DNA of 64,000 nt from Bacillus litorisediminis (GTDB taxonomy: Bacteria > Bacillota > Bacilli > Bacillales > JC228): NCBI RefSeq assembly GCF_022808645.1, contig NZ_JAKZKT010000001.1:62001-126000 (forward strand), read 5' to 3'. Below the pieces are notes generated by a model. It saw only the letters and a program-made list of their open reading frames with translations. It made no database searches and had not been told where the DNA came from. Shown here piece by piece: positions 47,093 through 55,894 of this stretch. The translations under genes and the position numbers were made by a program. Every line of letters begins with the position of its first letter. The stretch's first letter is position 1.

Positions 47093-47836
47093 TCACCCCT
47101 TGATACCCCCATAGTGAGTTAGCTCTATTTTTCTTTTTTCTAATTCCTGCTTTAAAGTTGAATCAGTCAGGACTTGTAACTCTTGTAATCTCTGAACATT
47201 ATAGCTGCTCCCTATTTTTACAGCCTCATCTACATAGCCCGGATGCGTCATAAGTTCCGCAGTTTCAAACCCGCTGATGGTCTCCAGTAATTGAATAAAA
47301 TGATCACGAGTCGCCGTCTCCCCATAGAATGTGTGGGCTAAAAAATCCGTCGTGAGGATAGCTGCGTTCTTGAGTTCCTCCGAATTTGGCTTTGTCAGTC
47401 TTATCGGAAGGGAATATTTCTGCGCAATCTCAATTACGGCCGGCAATACCTTCTTATGGGCATGAACATGATGATGGCTATCAATATGAGTAGGCAAGCC
47501 GCCTTGCTCTACAAATCTGGTAAACTGGGCGTTCAGCTCTTTCCGAATTTCTTTTGAATCGGCCGCATCGAGATATTCTTTGCCTTTTCGGAAGTATCCT
47601 TCTTCATTCATTAAACTCGTAACATCTGTACAAAGAGGCTTTCCGCAGGTCAATACGAAATGAATGCCCACCCCAAGAGATGGATTAGCTTCTTTTAACG
47701 CAAATGCATGCCCCGCTCCCGGCATATTAACCATAAGGGTGGCTGATGTAACCACCCCATGGTAAAATGCTTCCATGATTCCATGATTAACTCCTTCTGA
47801 ATAGCCGAAATCATCGGCATTGACAATAAGCTTCAT
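47093..47836 (-). CDS. chbG: Carbohydrate deacetylase ChbG (YdjC family)
   Basis: 247 residues. The metal site is clear: NADDFGYSEGVNHGI at the N-terminus and HIDSHHHVHAHKKV in the middle; ELMTHPGYVDE supplies the third conserved segment. ChbG removes one N-acetyl group from phosphorylated chitobiose or chitotriose so that the GH4 enzyme and regulator can act. Its presence points to chitobiose rather than plain cellobiose as a substrate of the operon. Start ATG 47836 follows the EIIC stop by three bases, and the gene is followed closely by EIIA. Confidence 0.92.
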   Translation of the reverse strand: MKLIVNADDFGYSEGVNHGIMEAFYHGVVTSATLMVNMPGAGHAFALKEANPSLGVGIHFVLTCGKPLCTDVTSLMNEEGYFRKGKEYLDAADSKEIRKELNAQFTRFVEQGGLPTHIDSHHHVHAHKKVLPAVIEIAQKYSLPIRLTKPNSEELKNAAILTTDFLAHTFYGETATRDHFIQLLETISGFETAELMTHPGYVDEAVKIGSSYNVQRLQELQVLTDSTLKQELEKRKIELTHYGGIKG

Positions 47837-47839
47837 CGT

Positions 47840-49156
47840 TTATGCCCCTTGCTCTTCTTTTAACTTTTGACGATCCCAGATACGGAAGAATGGATAATAA
47901 ATGGCCATCGCGACAAGGAAGTTGACAAGCTGTAATATTGCCCCTGATATTTTCCCTCCAGTTGCTAAATACCCGCTGAATAGTACTGGTGTTGTCCATG
48001 GTACACTGACTCCGCTCGGCTTAGCCGCTAATCCGGTCGCCATTGCGAAGTAAGAAATCAGTACAATTGCAAGAGGAGCCAATATAAATGGAATAATGAG
48101 GAGCGGATTCATGACAATCGGCATCCCAAATGTAATCGGCTCATTAATATTAAAGATTCCCGGTCCTATTGAAAGTCTGCCCAAGCTTTTCATCTGCTGA
48201 CTTCTTGCAAAAAGGAGCATCATAATGACAAGTCCTAGTGTTGCACCTGACCCCCCGATATAGATCCATAGGTCGAAAAATTGCTGAGTAATGACATTCG
48301 GCAGTTCCCCATCCGGATTATTCTGGTAGGCAAGCCGGTTCTCGTCCATGAGAGAAAGCCAGATTGGTCCCATTACTCCCCCGACTATGGCAGCTCCATG
48401 CAAACCGCAGGACCACAATAACTGAATAAACAATACCGCTACCATTGCCCCAAGTAAGCTGGAGCCCAACGCACTTAATGGAGCACTTAATATATCACTT
48501 ACAATATTGTGAACGCTTTCAAATGAGGTCAATTCAATTAAGAGTCTCAGGATCCACATCACTGCCACAACAATGAAACCAGGGATTAAGGCTACAAATG
48601 ACTTGGCAACAGCTGGGGGAACGCCATCTGGAAGCTTTATCACAATATTTCTTTGAATAACGTACCTGTAGATTTCAGTGCCCAATACAGCCATAATCAT
48701 CGCAACAAAAAGTCCTTGACTTCCCATTAATGTTACAGGAATTGCACCGCCGACCATCACTGCTTCAGTTGCGCCTTCTGCCAGGAACGGAACTTTATAA
48801 GGTGTGACGAGCAGAAAAGAGGAAAGCGAAATGGCCCCAGCAGACAACGCATCGACATTATACTTTTCCGCTAAACGATACGCGACACCAAAGCTAACGA
48901 TTAATGCCATAATGTCAAAGGTCGCACCTACAGGATAAAGAAGCTTTTCCCTCCAAGCATCACCAAATGTATTGGCCATAAATTCGTCATAGCCCTCAAT
49001 CGGAACAAAGCCTAAAATGAGGAATAGGGAACCAATAATTAATAACGGCATGGCTAAAATTAACCCGTCACGGATTGCCTGAAGATGTCTCTGTTCTGCA
49101 ATTCGTCCCGCTGCCGGCATCACGTACTTGTCTAAAAATGAAATGAACCGATTCAT
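47840..49156 (-). CDS. celB: PTS cellobiose/chitobiose EIIC permease
   Basis: 438 residues, about ten membrane helices. Typical CelB-type segments are RDGLILAMPLLIIGSLFLIL, GFVPIEGYDEFM, GAISLSSFLLVTPYK, GGSGATLGLVIMMLL and the substrate-site loop GIFNINEPITFGMPIVMNPL. It forms the sugar channel and works with EIIB and EIIA. Start chosen at ATG 49156 (MNRFISFLDKY), nine bases after GAGGG; upstream in-frame ATGs are too close to that site. It follows EIIB by 11 bases. Confidence 0.93.
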   Translation of the reverse strand: MNRFISFLDKYVMPAAGRIAEQRHLQAIRDGLILAMPLLIIGSLFLILGFVPIEGYDEFMANTFGDAWREKLLYPVGATFDIMALIVSFGVAYRLAEKYNVDALSAGAISLSSFLLVTPYKVPFLAEGATEAVMVGGAIPVTLMGSQGLFVAMIMAVLGTEIYRYVIQRNIVIKLPDGVPPAVAKSFVALIPGFIVVAVMWILRLLIELTSFESVHNIVSDILSAPLSALGSSLLGAMVAVLFIQLLWSCGLHGAAIVGGVMGPIWLSLMDENRLAYQNNPDGELPNVITQQFFDLWIYIGGSGATLGLVIMMLLFARSQQMKSLGRLSIGPGIFNINEPITFGMPIVMNPLLIIPFILAPLAIVLISYFAMATGLAAKPSGVSVPWTTPVLFSGYLATGGKISGAILQLVNFLVAMAIYYPFFRIWDRQKLKEEQGA

Positions 49157-49167
49157 GTTCATCACCC

Positions 49168-49476
49168 TCAATTTTTATTCAAAAGCGATAAAGCAAAATG
49201 TAAAACCCCTTCTCCATTGACACGCCCATAATCTGCCGGATTAATAACATCAACTGGAATACCCCTTTGTTCCCCCTCTTTTTTAAAATGAGCCAGCTTG
49301 TATCTCACTTGCGGCCCAAGTAAAACAACATCTGCTTTGTCTAAATGATCCTTTGCTTCTCCTGCAGACACTGCCCAAATATTGGCTTTTACTTCCTTAT
49401 CTTTTGCAGCGTTTTGCATTTTCGTTACAAGTAAACTGGTCGACATCCCTGCTGCACAAATGAGTAAAATATTCAT
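49168..49476 (-). CDS. celA: PTS cellobiose/chitobiose EIIB component
   Basis: 102 residues from ATG 49476 (GAAGGAGG eight bases upstream). The N-terminus [20 protein letters not shown] contains the phosphorylated cysteine C8 in the CAAGMSTS loop, characteristic of the lactose/cellobiose EIIB fold; [12 protein letters not shown] is the second conserved strand. First gene of the operon, with a cre box 43 bases before the start codon. Confidence 0.93.
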   Translation of the reverse strand: MNILLICAAGMSTSLLVTKMQNAAKDKEVKANIWAVSAGEAKDHLDKADVVLLGPQVRYKLAHFKKEGEQRGIPVDVINPADYGRVNGEGVLHFALSLLNKN

Positions 49477-49518
49477 ATCTAGTCCCTCCTTCACCCTTTT
49501 GTCCTATATGTATTGTCG

Positions 49519-49533
49519 AGTAAGCGTTTTCAT
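49519..49533. promoter_or_regulatory. cre box (CcpA site)
   Basis: Minus strand ATGAAAACGCTTACT fits the cre consensus WTGNAANCGNWNNCW at every position. Located just upstream of the EIIB gene, so carbon-catabolite repression of the PTS operon is expected. Confidence 0.8.
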
Positions 49534-49658
49534 GATAGATATGCATGTCGTTTTGCAAATTTTTATGAAAAGTTTTAAACGATAAGGAAATATCTGTTTA
49601 ATGAGTTGATTCTTGGTTTAATCTTGCTGTATAGAGGCTTGCACTAAAGGTCCTGCCT

Positions 49659-50209
49659 GTTTATGGGCCGGTCTGCATTGTTTATGGGCCGGGCTGCACT
49701 GTTTATGGGACGGCACGCATTGTTTATGGGACGGTCTGCACTGTTTATGGGCCGGGCTGCACTGTTTATGGGCCGGTCCTCACTGTTTATGGGCGGGCTG
49801 CACTGTTTATGGGCGGGTCCGCATTGTTTATGGGCGGTCCTGCCTGTTTATGGGCCGGTCCGCATTGTTTATGGGCCGGGCTGCACTTTTATGGGCCGGT
49901 CCTCACTGTTTATGGGCCGGGCTGCACTGTTTATGGGACGGGCTGCACTGTTTATGGGCCGGTCCTCACTGTTTATGGGACGGGCTGCATTGTTTATGGG
50001 CCGGGCTGCACTTTTATGGGGCCGGTCTCACTGTTTATGGGCTGGTCTTCACTGTTTATGGGCAGGGCTGCACTGTTTATGGGCCGGGCTGCACTGTTTA
50101 TGGGCCGGTCCTCACTGTTTATGGGCCGGGCTGCACTGTTTATGGGCCGGTCCTCATTGTTTATGGGCCGGGCTGCATTGTTTATGGGCCGATTCAGACT
50201 ATTTATGTG
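49659..50209. repeat. Tandem array C: about 26 copies of a 21-bp unit
   Basis: Unit GTTTATGGGCCGGGCTGCACT with variants (GGCCGGTCCTCACT, GGACGGCACGCATT, GGCGGGTCC). A few units have one base more or less. Because 21 is three times seven and the unit lacks stops in most frames, open frames appear on both strands (MGRAALF-type and RPINSAA-type heptads), which is an artefact of the period. It fills the gap between the PTS operon promoter and the 3' end of lplJ. GC content is far above the surroundings. Function unknown. Confidence 0.95.
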
Positions 50210-50225
50210 TCTTGTTGTAAAAATA

Positions 50226-50257
50226 AAAAACTCTGCGCCCACATAGGACACAGAGTA
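50226..50257 (-). terminator. Terminator of lplJ
   Basis: ACTCTGTG/CGCAGAGT arms around TCCTATGTGGG, followed on the minus strand by TTTTTTATTTTT; nine bases after the stop. Confidence 0.8.
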
Positions 50258-50265
50258 AGGAAATA

Positions 50266-51255
50266 TTAATAAATCAGATTTAGCAAATCGGACTTTTCTA
50301 CATTTCCGAAGTAATGCTTGAGATCAACATCTTGCAGTGCATCTTCAATCGCCGATTTTTCATAGCGGATCCCTTTAAGCTTGTTTTCGATGTCTGATAC
50401 TTCACCAACTCCAAAGAAGTCACCGTATATTTTACAGTTTTCAATAATTCCCTTATTTACCTCTAGTCTGAATTCGATGGTTCCTGCCGGGAAACGGTGA
50501 GAGTGCTGCATGTTAAAGGCTGGAGATTTTCCATAGTTCCAATCCCAATTTTGATAGCGCTCTTTTGAGATTTCATTGATCTTTTCCCAGTCTTTTTCGG
50601 TAAGCTTATACTCAGGAATTTCTTTTTCGCCATTAAAAATATAGGAAAGGAGTTTAGAACGAAACTCTTCCATTGTGATTGGCTCAGCTAGAAATTCGGA
50701 GATATTTGCGACTCTGCTTCGAATTGATTTAATTCCTTTTGATTCGATTTTTTCTTTTTTTACCTTTAAAGCAGAAACAACATTTTCGATTTCAGAGTTA
50801 AGCATTAAAGTACCGTGTGTAAACATGCGTCCTCTTGTTGAAAATTGAGCGTTCCCCGAGATTTTTCGGCCATCTACCTCGATGTCATTTCGGCCGCTAA
50901 GCTGGGCATTTACGCCCATCGTCTTTAATGCATCAATTACAGGTTGGGTGAATTTTTGAAAATTATGGAAACTATTTCCGTCATCTTTCGTAATAAAGCT
51001 ATAATTTAGATTTCCTAAATCGTGATAGACAGCACCCCCGCCTGAAAGTCTTCGCACCACAATGATGTCATTTTTTTCTACATATTCAGTATTAATCTCT
51101 TCAATCGTATTTTGGTTTTTCCCAATAATGATAGAGGGCCGATTTATGTAAAACAAAAGGTATGATTCGTCAATATCTAGATGCTTAAGTGCATATTCCT
51201 CAATCGCAAGGTTAATTCTAGGATCTGTAATTCCCTGATTATCAATAAATAACAT
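50266..51255 (-). CDS. lplJ: Lipoate-protein ligase
   Basis: 329 residues, full length. LplA-type motifs: NRPSIIIGKNQNTIEEINTE, VVRRLSGGGAVYHDLGNLNY, the catalytic Lys in GRKISGNAQFSTRGRMFTHG and GTLMLNSEIENVVSALKVK. The C-terminal accessory domain has AGTIEFRLEVNKGIIENCKI. The enzyme activates free lipoate with ATP and attaches it to GcvH and E2 subunits. The upstream MBL-fold gene ends 20 bases before it, the yhfI-lplJ order of B. subtilis, so the two are one operon. Confidence 0.94.
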   Translation of the reverse strand: MLFIDNQGITDPRINLAIEEYALKHLDIDESYLLFYINRPSIIIGKNQNTIEEINTEYVEKNDIIVVRRLSGGGAVYHDLGNLNYSFITKDDGNSFHNFQKFTQPVIDALKTMGVNAQLSGRNDIEVDGRKISGNAQFSTRGRMFTHGTLMLNSEIENVVSALKVKKEKIESKGIKSIRSRVANISEFLAEPITMEEFRSKLLSYIFNGEKEIPEYKLTEKDWEKINEISKERYQNWDWNYGKSPAFNMQHSHRFPAGTIEFRLEVNKGIIENCKIYGDFFGVGEVSDIENKLKGIRYEKSAIEDALQDVDLKHYFGNVEKSDLLNLIY

Positions 51256-51275
51256 CTATATTTCCTCCTCTTTTT

Positions 51276-52010
51276 CTAAAGAGTTACCTGAAGTCCGCTA
51301 TGGGCTAAGGCAACAGGTCCATTATAATTCTCTTTGGCTTCTTGCACCAGCTGTGTAACATCTCCATAATGAGGCAAATGGGTCAGAATCAATGAACGGA
51401 CACCAGCTTCAGCTGCTAATTTCCCTGCCTCTTCACTTGTCATATGACCTGCCGCTTTTCCATCCTGCCCTTTATAAAGATTGCATTCACAAATCAGTAA
51501 ATCAGCATCATTGCTGAATTCTATGAATTCTTCCTTGAAGGACGTATCCGCCGTATAAACAAGTGCCTTTCCTCCAGCTTCGAATCTCATGGCAAAGCAT
51601 GGAACTGGATGATTGGTCCTTAAAAAGGAAATCGTAAGAGGACCGACTTGGAGCTTCGAATTCGGGTCGTAAGCGATTCCATTTGTAATCTGTTTGTATG
51701 TTAGCTCATGAAATTTTAAACGATCTTCCTGATGCCCATAAATCGGCAGGTTTGGCATCTGTTTCCCTAAAAATGATTGGATCAATCTGGCATGCTGAAG
51801 AATCCCTATATCTGCTATATGGTCCGCATGATAGTGTGAAATAATCACAGCATCCAGTTCCTCAGGCTGAATATATCTATGTAAGTGTGATATAACAGCA
51901 CTGCCACAGTCGATTAATAAACGAAAACCATTTTCCTCCAATATGTAACCTGAGCTTGCTTCATCCTTTCCGGGATATCCGCCGCGAAACCCAACAACAG
52001 TCAGTTTCAT
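51276..52010 (-). CDS. yhfI: MBL-fold metallo-hydrolase (YhfI-like)
   Basis: 244 residues. Metallo-beta-lactamase fold of the RNase Z/PhnP type: MKLTVVGFRGGYPGKDEASS, LLIDCGSAV, the zinc motif ISHYHADHIADIG, RTNHPVPCFAMRFEAGGKAL, YTADT and LILTHLPHYGD. Metal ligands are the His and Asp of HYHADH and later H and D residues. The substrate is not known. Directly upstream of lplJ in the same orientation, as in B. subtilis. Confidence 0.9.
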   Translation of the reverse strand: MKLTVVGFRGGYPGKDEASSGYILEENGFRLLIDCGSAVISHLHRYIQPEELDAVIISHYHADHIADIGILQHARLIQSFLGKQMPNLPIYGHQEDRLKFHELTYKQITNGIAYDPNSKLQVGPLTISFLRTNHPVPCFAMRFEAGGKALVYTADTSFKEEFIEFSNDADLLICECNLYKGQDGKAAGHMTSEEAGKLAAEAGVRSLILTHLPHYGDVTQLVQEAKENYNGPVALAHSGLQVTL

Positions 52011-52213
52011 ATCATCACTCCAGTTTTAGAAATGAATCCTATTTCCTATTTTACAAAATAACTGTTTTTTCTGCACCAATGCAACTCTCACATCTCATGT
52101 CTTTATTTGCAGTCTAAAAAATAATCGAAAATTGTATTAAAACAATGGTGCATATTTTCATCTGTTATAATACAATATAATATAAATCATTAAACTGAAA
52201 AGAGGGATCCTTG

Positions 52214-52348
52214 ATGCTGCAAAATGTCCTTGAGTTCTTCCGTTCTTTACCGAAAAAAGAGTGTCAATCTTGCGGGAAAACGATTGATGAACAGCATGAG
52301 TGCTATGGGAATACTTGTGACGATTGCCTGCAGGTGTACAAAGGTTAA
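52214..52348 (+). CDS. yhfH: YhfH-family zinc-ribbon-like small protein, 44 aa
   Basis: Too short for routine ORF lists. ATG 52214 is preceded by AGAGGGATCCTTG. The protein reads MLQNVLEFFRSLPKKECQSC, GKTIDEQHECYGNTCDDC, LQVYKG. Cys pairs CQSC and CDDC plus a single Cys make a small zinc ribbon. The YhfH family of Bacillus has this size and pattern, and in B. subtilis yhfH neighbours yhfI. Divergent from yhfI here, with an AT-rich promoter region (TATAATACAATATAATA). Confidence 0.85.
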   Translation: MLQNVLEFFRSLPKKECQSCGKTIDEQHECYGNTCDDCLQVYKG

Positions 52349-52400
52349 TAAGATATACCTTCTTTTTTCACCTCCAATGCCTTCCATATAAAAAGTAATA

Positions 52401-52440
52401 GAGGGCTGTCATCTATATCGATAACAGCCCTCATTTTTAT
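52401..52440. terminator. Terminator between yhfH and the DinB gene
   Basis: GAGGGCTGT/ACAGCCCTC perfect 9-bp stem with loop CATCTATATCGATA, followed by ATTTTTAT; lies between convergent genes. Confidence 0.88.
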
Positions 52441-52454
52441 CCTTGAAACATGAT

Positions 52455-52958
52455 TTAGATAGCAGGTGCTTCCATACCCACTTTACTCCAGTCTTCTCGC
52501 GCAGTTCCGTACACACCCGGTACTTTTAATCCGGCTTGCCTCATTAAAACCGTCATTTGCCCTCTGTGTTGAATTTGATGATGAAAGTGAACCATTAAGA
52601 AAAATCCATTCGGCTGTTTTTCACCATACATATCACTCAATTCCTTTAAGGAATCATCCGTCCATAGTGTTTGTATCGCCTGTATAAAAGCTTCATTTAC
52701 TTTCTTATATGTATCGGCGATTTCCCTAGCTGTTTCTGGAACAGGTGCATGGTCATCAGGTGCTTCAAATTGTAATCCAGTCCGTGACATCATTTCATGA
52801 ATCGTAATTGTTATATGCCAGGCAATTCTTCCAAGTGTATGGTGATCAGGCGTTACTTCTTGTTTCAGTGATTCATCTGTTAAACTCTCCAACATTCGAT
52901 GGGTAGCATTTGCTTCATGCTTCCAAGATCTGAGAAAGCCTTGAATCGTTTGGTACAT
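52455..52958 (-). CDS. DinB-family protein, core copy
   Basis: 167 residues from ATG 52958 (AAGGGGGA upstream). Helical bundle with the metal-binding triad seen as GRIAWHITITIHEMM and MVHFHHQIQHRGQMTVLMR; FLRSWKHEANATHRMLESL is the first helix. DinB proteins are metal-dependent, some being thiol-dependent transferases (YfiT/BstA-like). It stands alone between two terminators. Role unknown. Confidence 0.85.
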   Translation of the reverse strand: MYQTIQGFLRSWKHEANATHRMLESLTDESLKQEVTPDHHTLGRIAWHITITIHEMMSRTGLQFEAPDDHAPVPETAREIADTYKKVNEAFIQAIQTLWTDDSLKELSDMYGEKQPNGFFLMVHFHHQIQHRGQMTVLMRQAGLKVPGVYGTAREDWSKVGMEAPAI

Positions 52959-53003
52959 TCCAACAGTCCCCCTTCCATTTTTTGCTTACCTATTGTATCT
53001 ATT

Positions 53004-53040
53004 TAAAAAAACAAAACCCCCTGTCTAATACCAGGGGGTC
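53004..53040 (-). terminator. Terminator of hemEH
   Basis: ACCCCCTG/CAGGGGGT arms around TCTAATAC; on the minus strand followed by TTTGTTTTTTT, 44 bases after the hemH stop. Confidence 0.88.
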
Positions 53041-53083
53041 AAATCAGATATAATCATATTCAATTAATATACGGTTATCAATT

Positions 53084-54019
53084 TTAGGCTTTGTTCAGTT
53101 TTTTTAAAACAACAGTTGCAAGTGCATCAATAAATTCAGGCTTTGCATTTGGCATTTCAGGTCTGTAATATTTGGCACCTAATTCTTCAGTAACGACTTT
53201 GCACTCATAATCGTTATCGTAAAGGACTTCTAAGTGCTCAGCAATAAATCCGACCGGAATATAAACGAAGGAGCGATAGCCCTTTTCGTCATATAATTCT
53301 CTTGTTAGATCTTGTACATCCGGGCCAAGCCATGGTTCAGGTGTCTGACCCGCACTTTGCCAGCCAACCGCATAGTTTTTGACTCCAGCTTGTTCGACGA
53401 TCATTTTTGCAGTTAATTGTAATTGTTCTGGATACGGATCTCCATATTGAAGGATTTTCTCTGGCAAACTATGAGCAGATACAATCAGTACTGCATTTTC
53501 TTTTTCTGTTTCGTCCATGTTTGCATAGACTTCTTTTACCCGGTCCGCCCAATACTTAATAAATTTTGGTTCGTCGTACCAGCTTTCAACTGAAACAATA
53601 GATGGACCACCTAGTTTTTCAGCCGTATCTTTTGCCCTTTGATTATAGGATTTAACACTAAAGGTAGAGAAATGCGGAGCTAATACAAGACTAATCGCCT
53701 CTTCAATACCATCTTTATGCATCTGCTCAACAGCATCTTCGATAAATGGCTCGATATGCTTTAAACCTAAATAGGCTTTAAACTCCATTTCGTCTTGAAG
53801 CGAATTCAAATGCTCTTCTAATTTAGCCGCCTGTTCTTCCGTAATTTTGGCTAAGGGAGATAATCCCCCAATTGCACGGTATCGGCTTTTTAAATCTTCC
53901 AGCTGTTCATCCGATGGTCTTCTTCCATGGCGGATATGCGTATAATAGCGCTCGATGTCTTCTTCTTGATAAGGGGTACCGTAAGCCATTACAAGTAGAC
54001 CCATCTTCTTTTTTGTCAT
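53084..54019 (-). CDS. hemH: Coproporphyrin III ferrochelatase (HemH/CpfC)
   Basis: 311 residues, the usual Gram-positive length. Motifs: [40 protein letters not shown], the metal-channel His in [20 protein letters not shown], and the conserved Glu in [19 protein letters not shown]. In Firmicutes the enzyme inserts iron into coproporphyrin III. It follows hemE by 72 bases on the same strand. The hemY (coproporphyrinogen oxidase) gene that comes next in B. subtilis is not here; a terminator follows. Confidence 0.95.
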   Translation of the reverse strand: MTKKKMGLLVMAYGTPYQEEDIERYYTHIRHGRRPSDEQLEDLKSRYRAIGGLSPLAKITEEQAAKLEEHLNSLQDEMEFKAYLGLKHIEPFIEDAVEQMHKDGIEEAISLVLAPHFSTFSVKSYNQRAKDTAEKLGGPSIVSVESWYDEPKFIKYWADRVKEVYANMDETEKENAVLIVSAHSLPEKILQYGDPYPEQLQLTAKMIVEQAGVKNYAVGWQSAGQTPEPWLGPDVQDLTRELYDEKGYRSFVYIPVGFIAEHLEVLYDNDYECKVVTEELGAKYYRPEMPNAKPEFIDALATVVLKKLNKA

Positions 54020-54091
54020 GTATTTTTCACACCTTTTTTAAGCTTCATATCATTTGTATCATATAAAAGTACGGATTTTCAAAAACTATGC

Positions 54092-55132
54092 TTATTTGCT
54101 TATTTTTTCACTAGAATAGTCATGGATGAACTGGGTAAGTTTTACTAAAGTATCAGGCTGCACTTCAGGGAATACACCATGTCCAAGATTAAAGATGTAC
54201 CCAGGCTGTTCTATGCCGGCATCAATGATTTCTTTTACTTTGCCTTCAAGAACCGGCCAAGGAGCCAGTAAAAGAGTCGGATCAAGATTCCCTTGGATTG
54301 CTTTCTGGATTCCCATTGCTCTTGCTTCCCTAATCGGCAGGCGCCAATCCAAGCCGATGACATCAACTGGGAGTTCATTCCACTCCTGAACTAAATGGCT
54401 CGCCCCTACGCCAAAATAAATCATCGGAACATTTTCGTCCTGAAGATTAGTGAAGATTTCAGACATCGTTGGTTTAACAAAATACTGGTAATCCTGACGG
54501 TTAAGGGTGCCGACCCATGAGTCAAAGATTTGAATGGCACTTGCGCCCGCTTTAATTTGTGCTTTTAAATACGTGATGGTCATGTCCTTTAGCTTATCCA
54601 TTAAAGCAAACCAAGCTTGTGGCTCACTATACATAAAGGATTTTAAATGAATATAGTCCCGCGATGGTTTGCCTTCAATCATATAGCTTGCTAAAGTAAA
54701 CGGAGCTCCGGCAAATCCGATTAATGGTACCGATAGCTGTTCTTTAGTCAGCAACCGAATCGTTTCTAGTATGTAAGGGATATGCTCTTCCGGCTGAAGC
54801 GGTTGCAAACGCTCGATATCTTTTATAGAACGGATGGGGTTGTCGATAACTGGGCCAATTCCATTTTTAATTTCGACTTGCACGCCCATTCCTGGGAGCG
54901 GAGTCATTATATCTTTATACAAAATGGCTGCATCAACACCGTAGTTTTCAACAGGCAGCCTTGTCACATATGCGGCTAATTCAGGATTGTGGGTAATCTC
55001 AAATAAAGAATACTTCTCTTTAAGAGCGCGATATTCTGGCTGAGAGCGTCCTGCTTGTCTCATATACCAGACAGGTACATGTGTTGTTTTCTCACCTCTT
55101 GCAGCTTTCAATAACGAATCATTGGTTATCAT
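54092..55132 (-). CDS. hemE: Uroporphyrinogen decarboxylase
   Basis: 346 residues from ATG 55132 ([20 protein letters not shown]). Family motifs are [20 protein letters not shown] (substrate binding), [51 protein letters not shown] and [15 protein letters not shown]. The open frame extends to 55240 but adds only a hydrophobic tail ([20 protein letters not shown]) with no ribosome-binding site. AAAGG lies 13 bases before the ATG. The enzyme converts uroporphyrinogen III to coproporphyrinogen III, the last shared step before HemY and HemH. Confidence 0.95.
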   Translation of the reverse strand: MITNDSLLKAARGEKTTHVPVWYMRQAGRSQPEYRALKEKYSLFEITHNPELAAYVTRLPVENYGVDAAILYKDIMTPLPGMGVQVEIKNGIGPVIDNPIRSIKDIERLQPLQPEEHIPYILETIRLLTKEQLSVPLIGFAGAPFTLASYMIEGKPSRDYIHLKSFMYSEPQAWFALMDKLKDMTITYLKAQIKAGASAIQIFDSWVGTLNRQDYQYFVKPTMSEIFTNLQDENVPMIYFGVGASHLVQEWNELPVDVIGLDWRLPIREARAMGIQKAIQGNLDPTLLLAPWPVLEGKVKEIIDAGIEQPGYIFNLGHGVFPEVQPDTLVKLTQFIHDYSSEKISK

Positions 55133-55359
55133 GGCTAATGTCACGCCTTTCTTATTCTCTAATACATTGTAATACAATATAAATAAAAGAAAAAATAATA
55201 TATAAGTAAAAATAAGTATGTAATAGATTCCGTTATTCAATATAAGACATTTTTCCCAAGTTGTATACTATTAGGTATAGATTGTCATGAAATTGCCTTT
55301 TTCAATTATGATTGGAAAACAATGAGGTACAGCTTTTAGCAAATATGGAGGGATGAAAG

Positions 55360-55872
55360 ATGTTTGTTTTTATGACCAATGGAACGTATGATTATCTAGC
55401 TTCATTACAAAAAAAACATGCAGAACAGCAGATGTATTTAATGCTAAATCCTAAGACTGCTTTGCTTTTTCATGAAACTGAAGGGCCATCCATCTTTAAG
55501 TCAGGTCGCAAATATGAAGTGATTGAGGCAGCAGGTACAATGGAGCAAACAGGTTTCGCCGTGATGAATCATATTCCAGTCACAGAGGAAGGACGCCCTG
55601 TCTTTGAATACCGTTTTAAAACTCGCGCGAAACTGATTGAAAAAGAACCAGGATTTAAAGCCTTTCGCCTTCTTCGGCCGGCAGCAGGTGATACCTATAT
55701 CGTTTTTACCTTATGGAAAAATGAATCTGCTTTCCTCCAATGGAAAGAGTCTGCCTCTTTTGCACAGGCTCACGACAAAAAAGAGAGCCTCGATAGTCCT
55801 TCCGCCGTACAGAAGATTTTCTCAGGACCCTCTTATGTTTCTCAATATACGTTGCCGGCAGAGGAAGAGTGA
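55360..55872 (+). CDS. hmoB: Haem-degrading monooxygenase HmoB
   Basis: 170 residues. The C-terminal half is an antibiotic-biosynthesis-monooxygenase (ABM) domain: RPVFEYRFKTRAKLIEKEPG, FKAFRLLRPAAGDTYIVFTL, WKNESAFLQWKESASFAQAH. The N-terminal half has YLMLNPKTALLFHETEGPSI. The full length and both halves resemble B. subtilis HmoB (YhgC), which opens haem to release iron. Divergent from hemE and next to the haem synthesis genes, as yhgC is next to hemEHY in B. subtilis. ATG 55360 follows GGAGGGATGAAAG. Confidence 0.9.
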   Translation: MFVFMTNGTYDYLASLQKKHAEQQMYLMLNPKTALLFHETEGPSIFKSGRKYEVIEAAGTMEQTGFAVMNHIPVTEEGRPVFEYRFKTRAKLIEKEPGFKAFRLLRPAAGDTYIVFTLWKNESAFLQWKESASFAQAHDKKESLDSPSAVQKIFSGPSYVSQYTLPAEEE

Positions 55873-55894
55873 TTTTTGCCCTCTGCTTTTGGCA

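Noticed and set aside
49663-50269. Three long plus-strand ORFs and one minus-strand ORF made of heptapeptide repeats
   Set aside because: They arise because the 21-bp repeat unit is a multiple of three and lacks stops; all overlap each other and none has a good ribosome-binding site.
55133-55240. N-terminal membrane helix on HemE
   Set aside because: The extension lacks a ribosome-binding site and would be unusual for the soluble enzyme; the start at 55132 gives the normal length.
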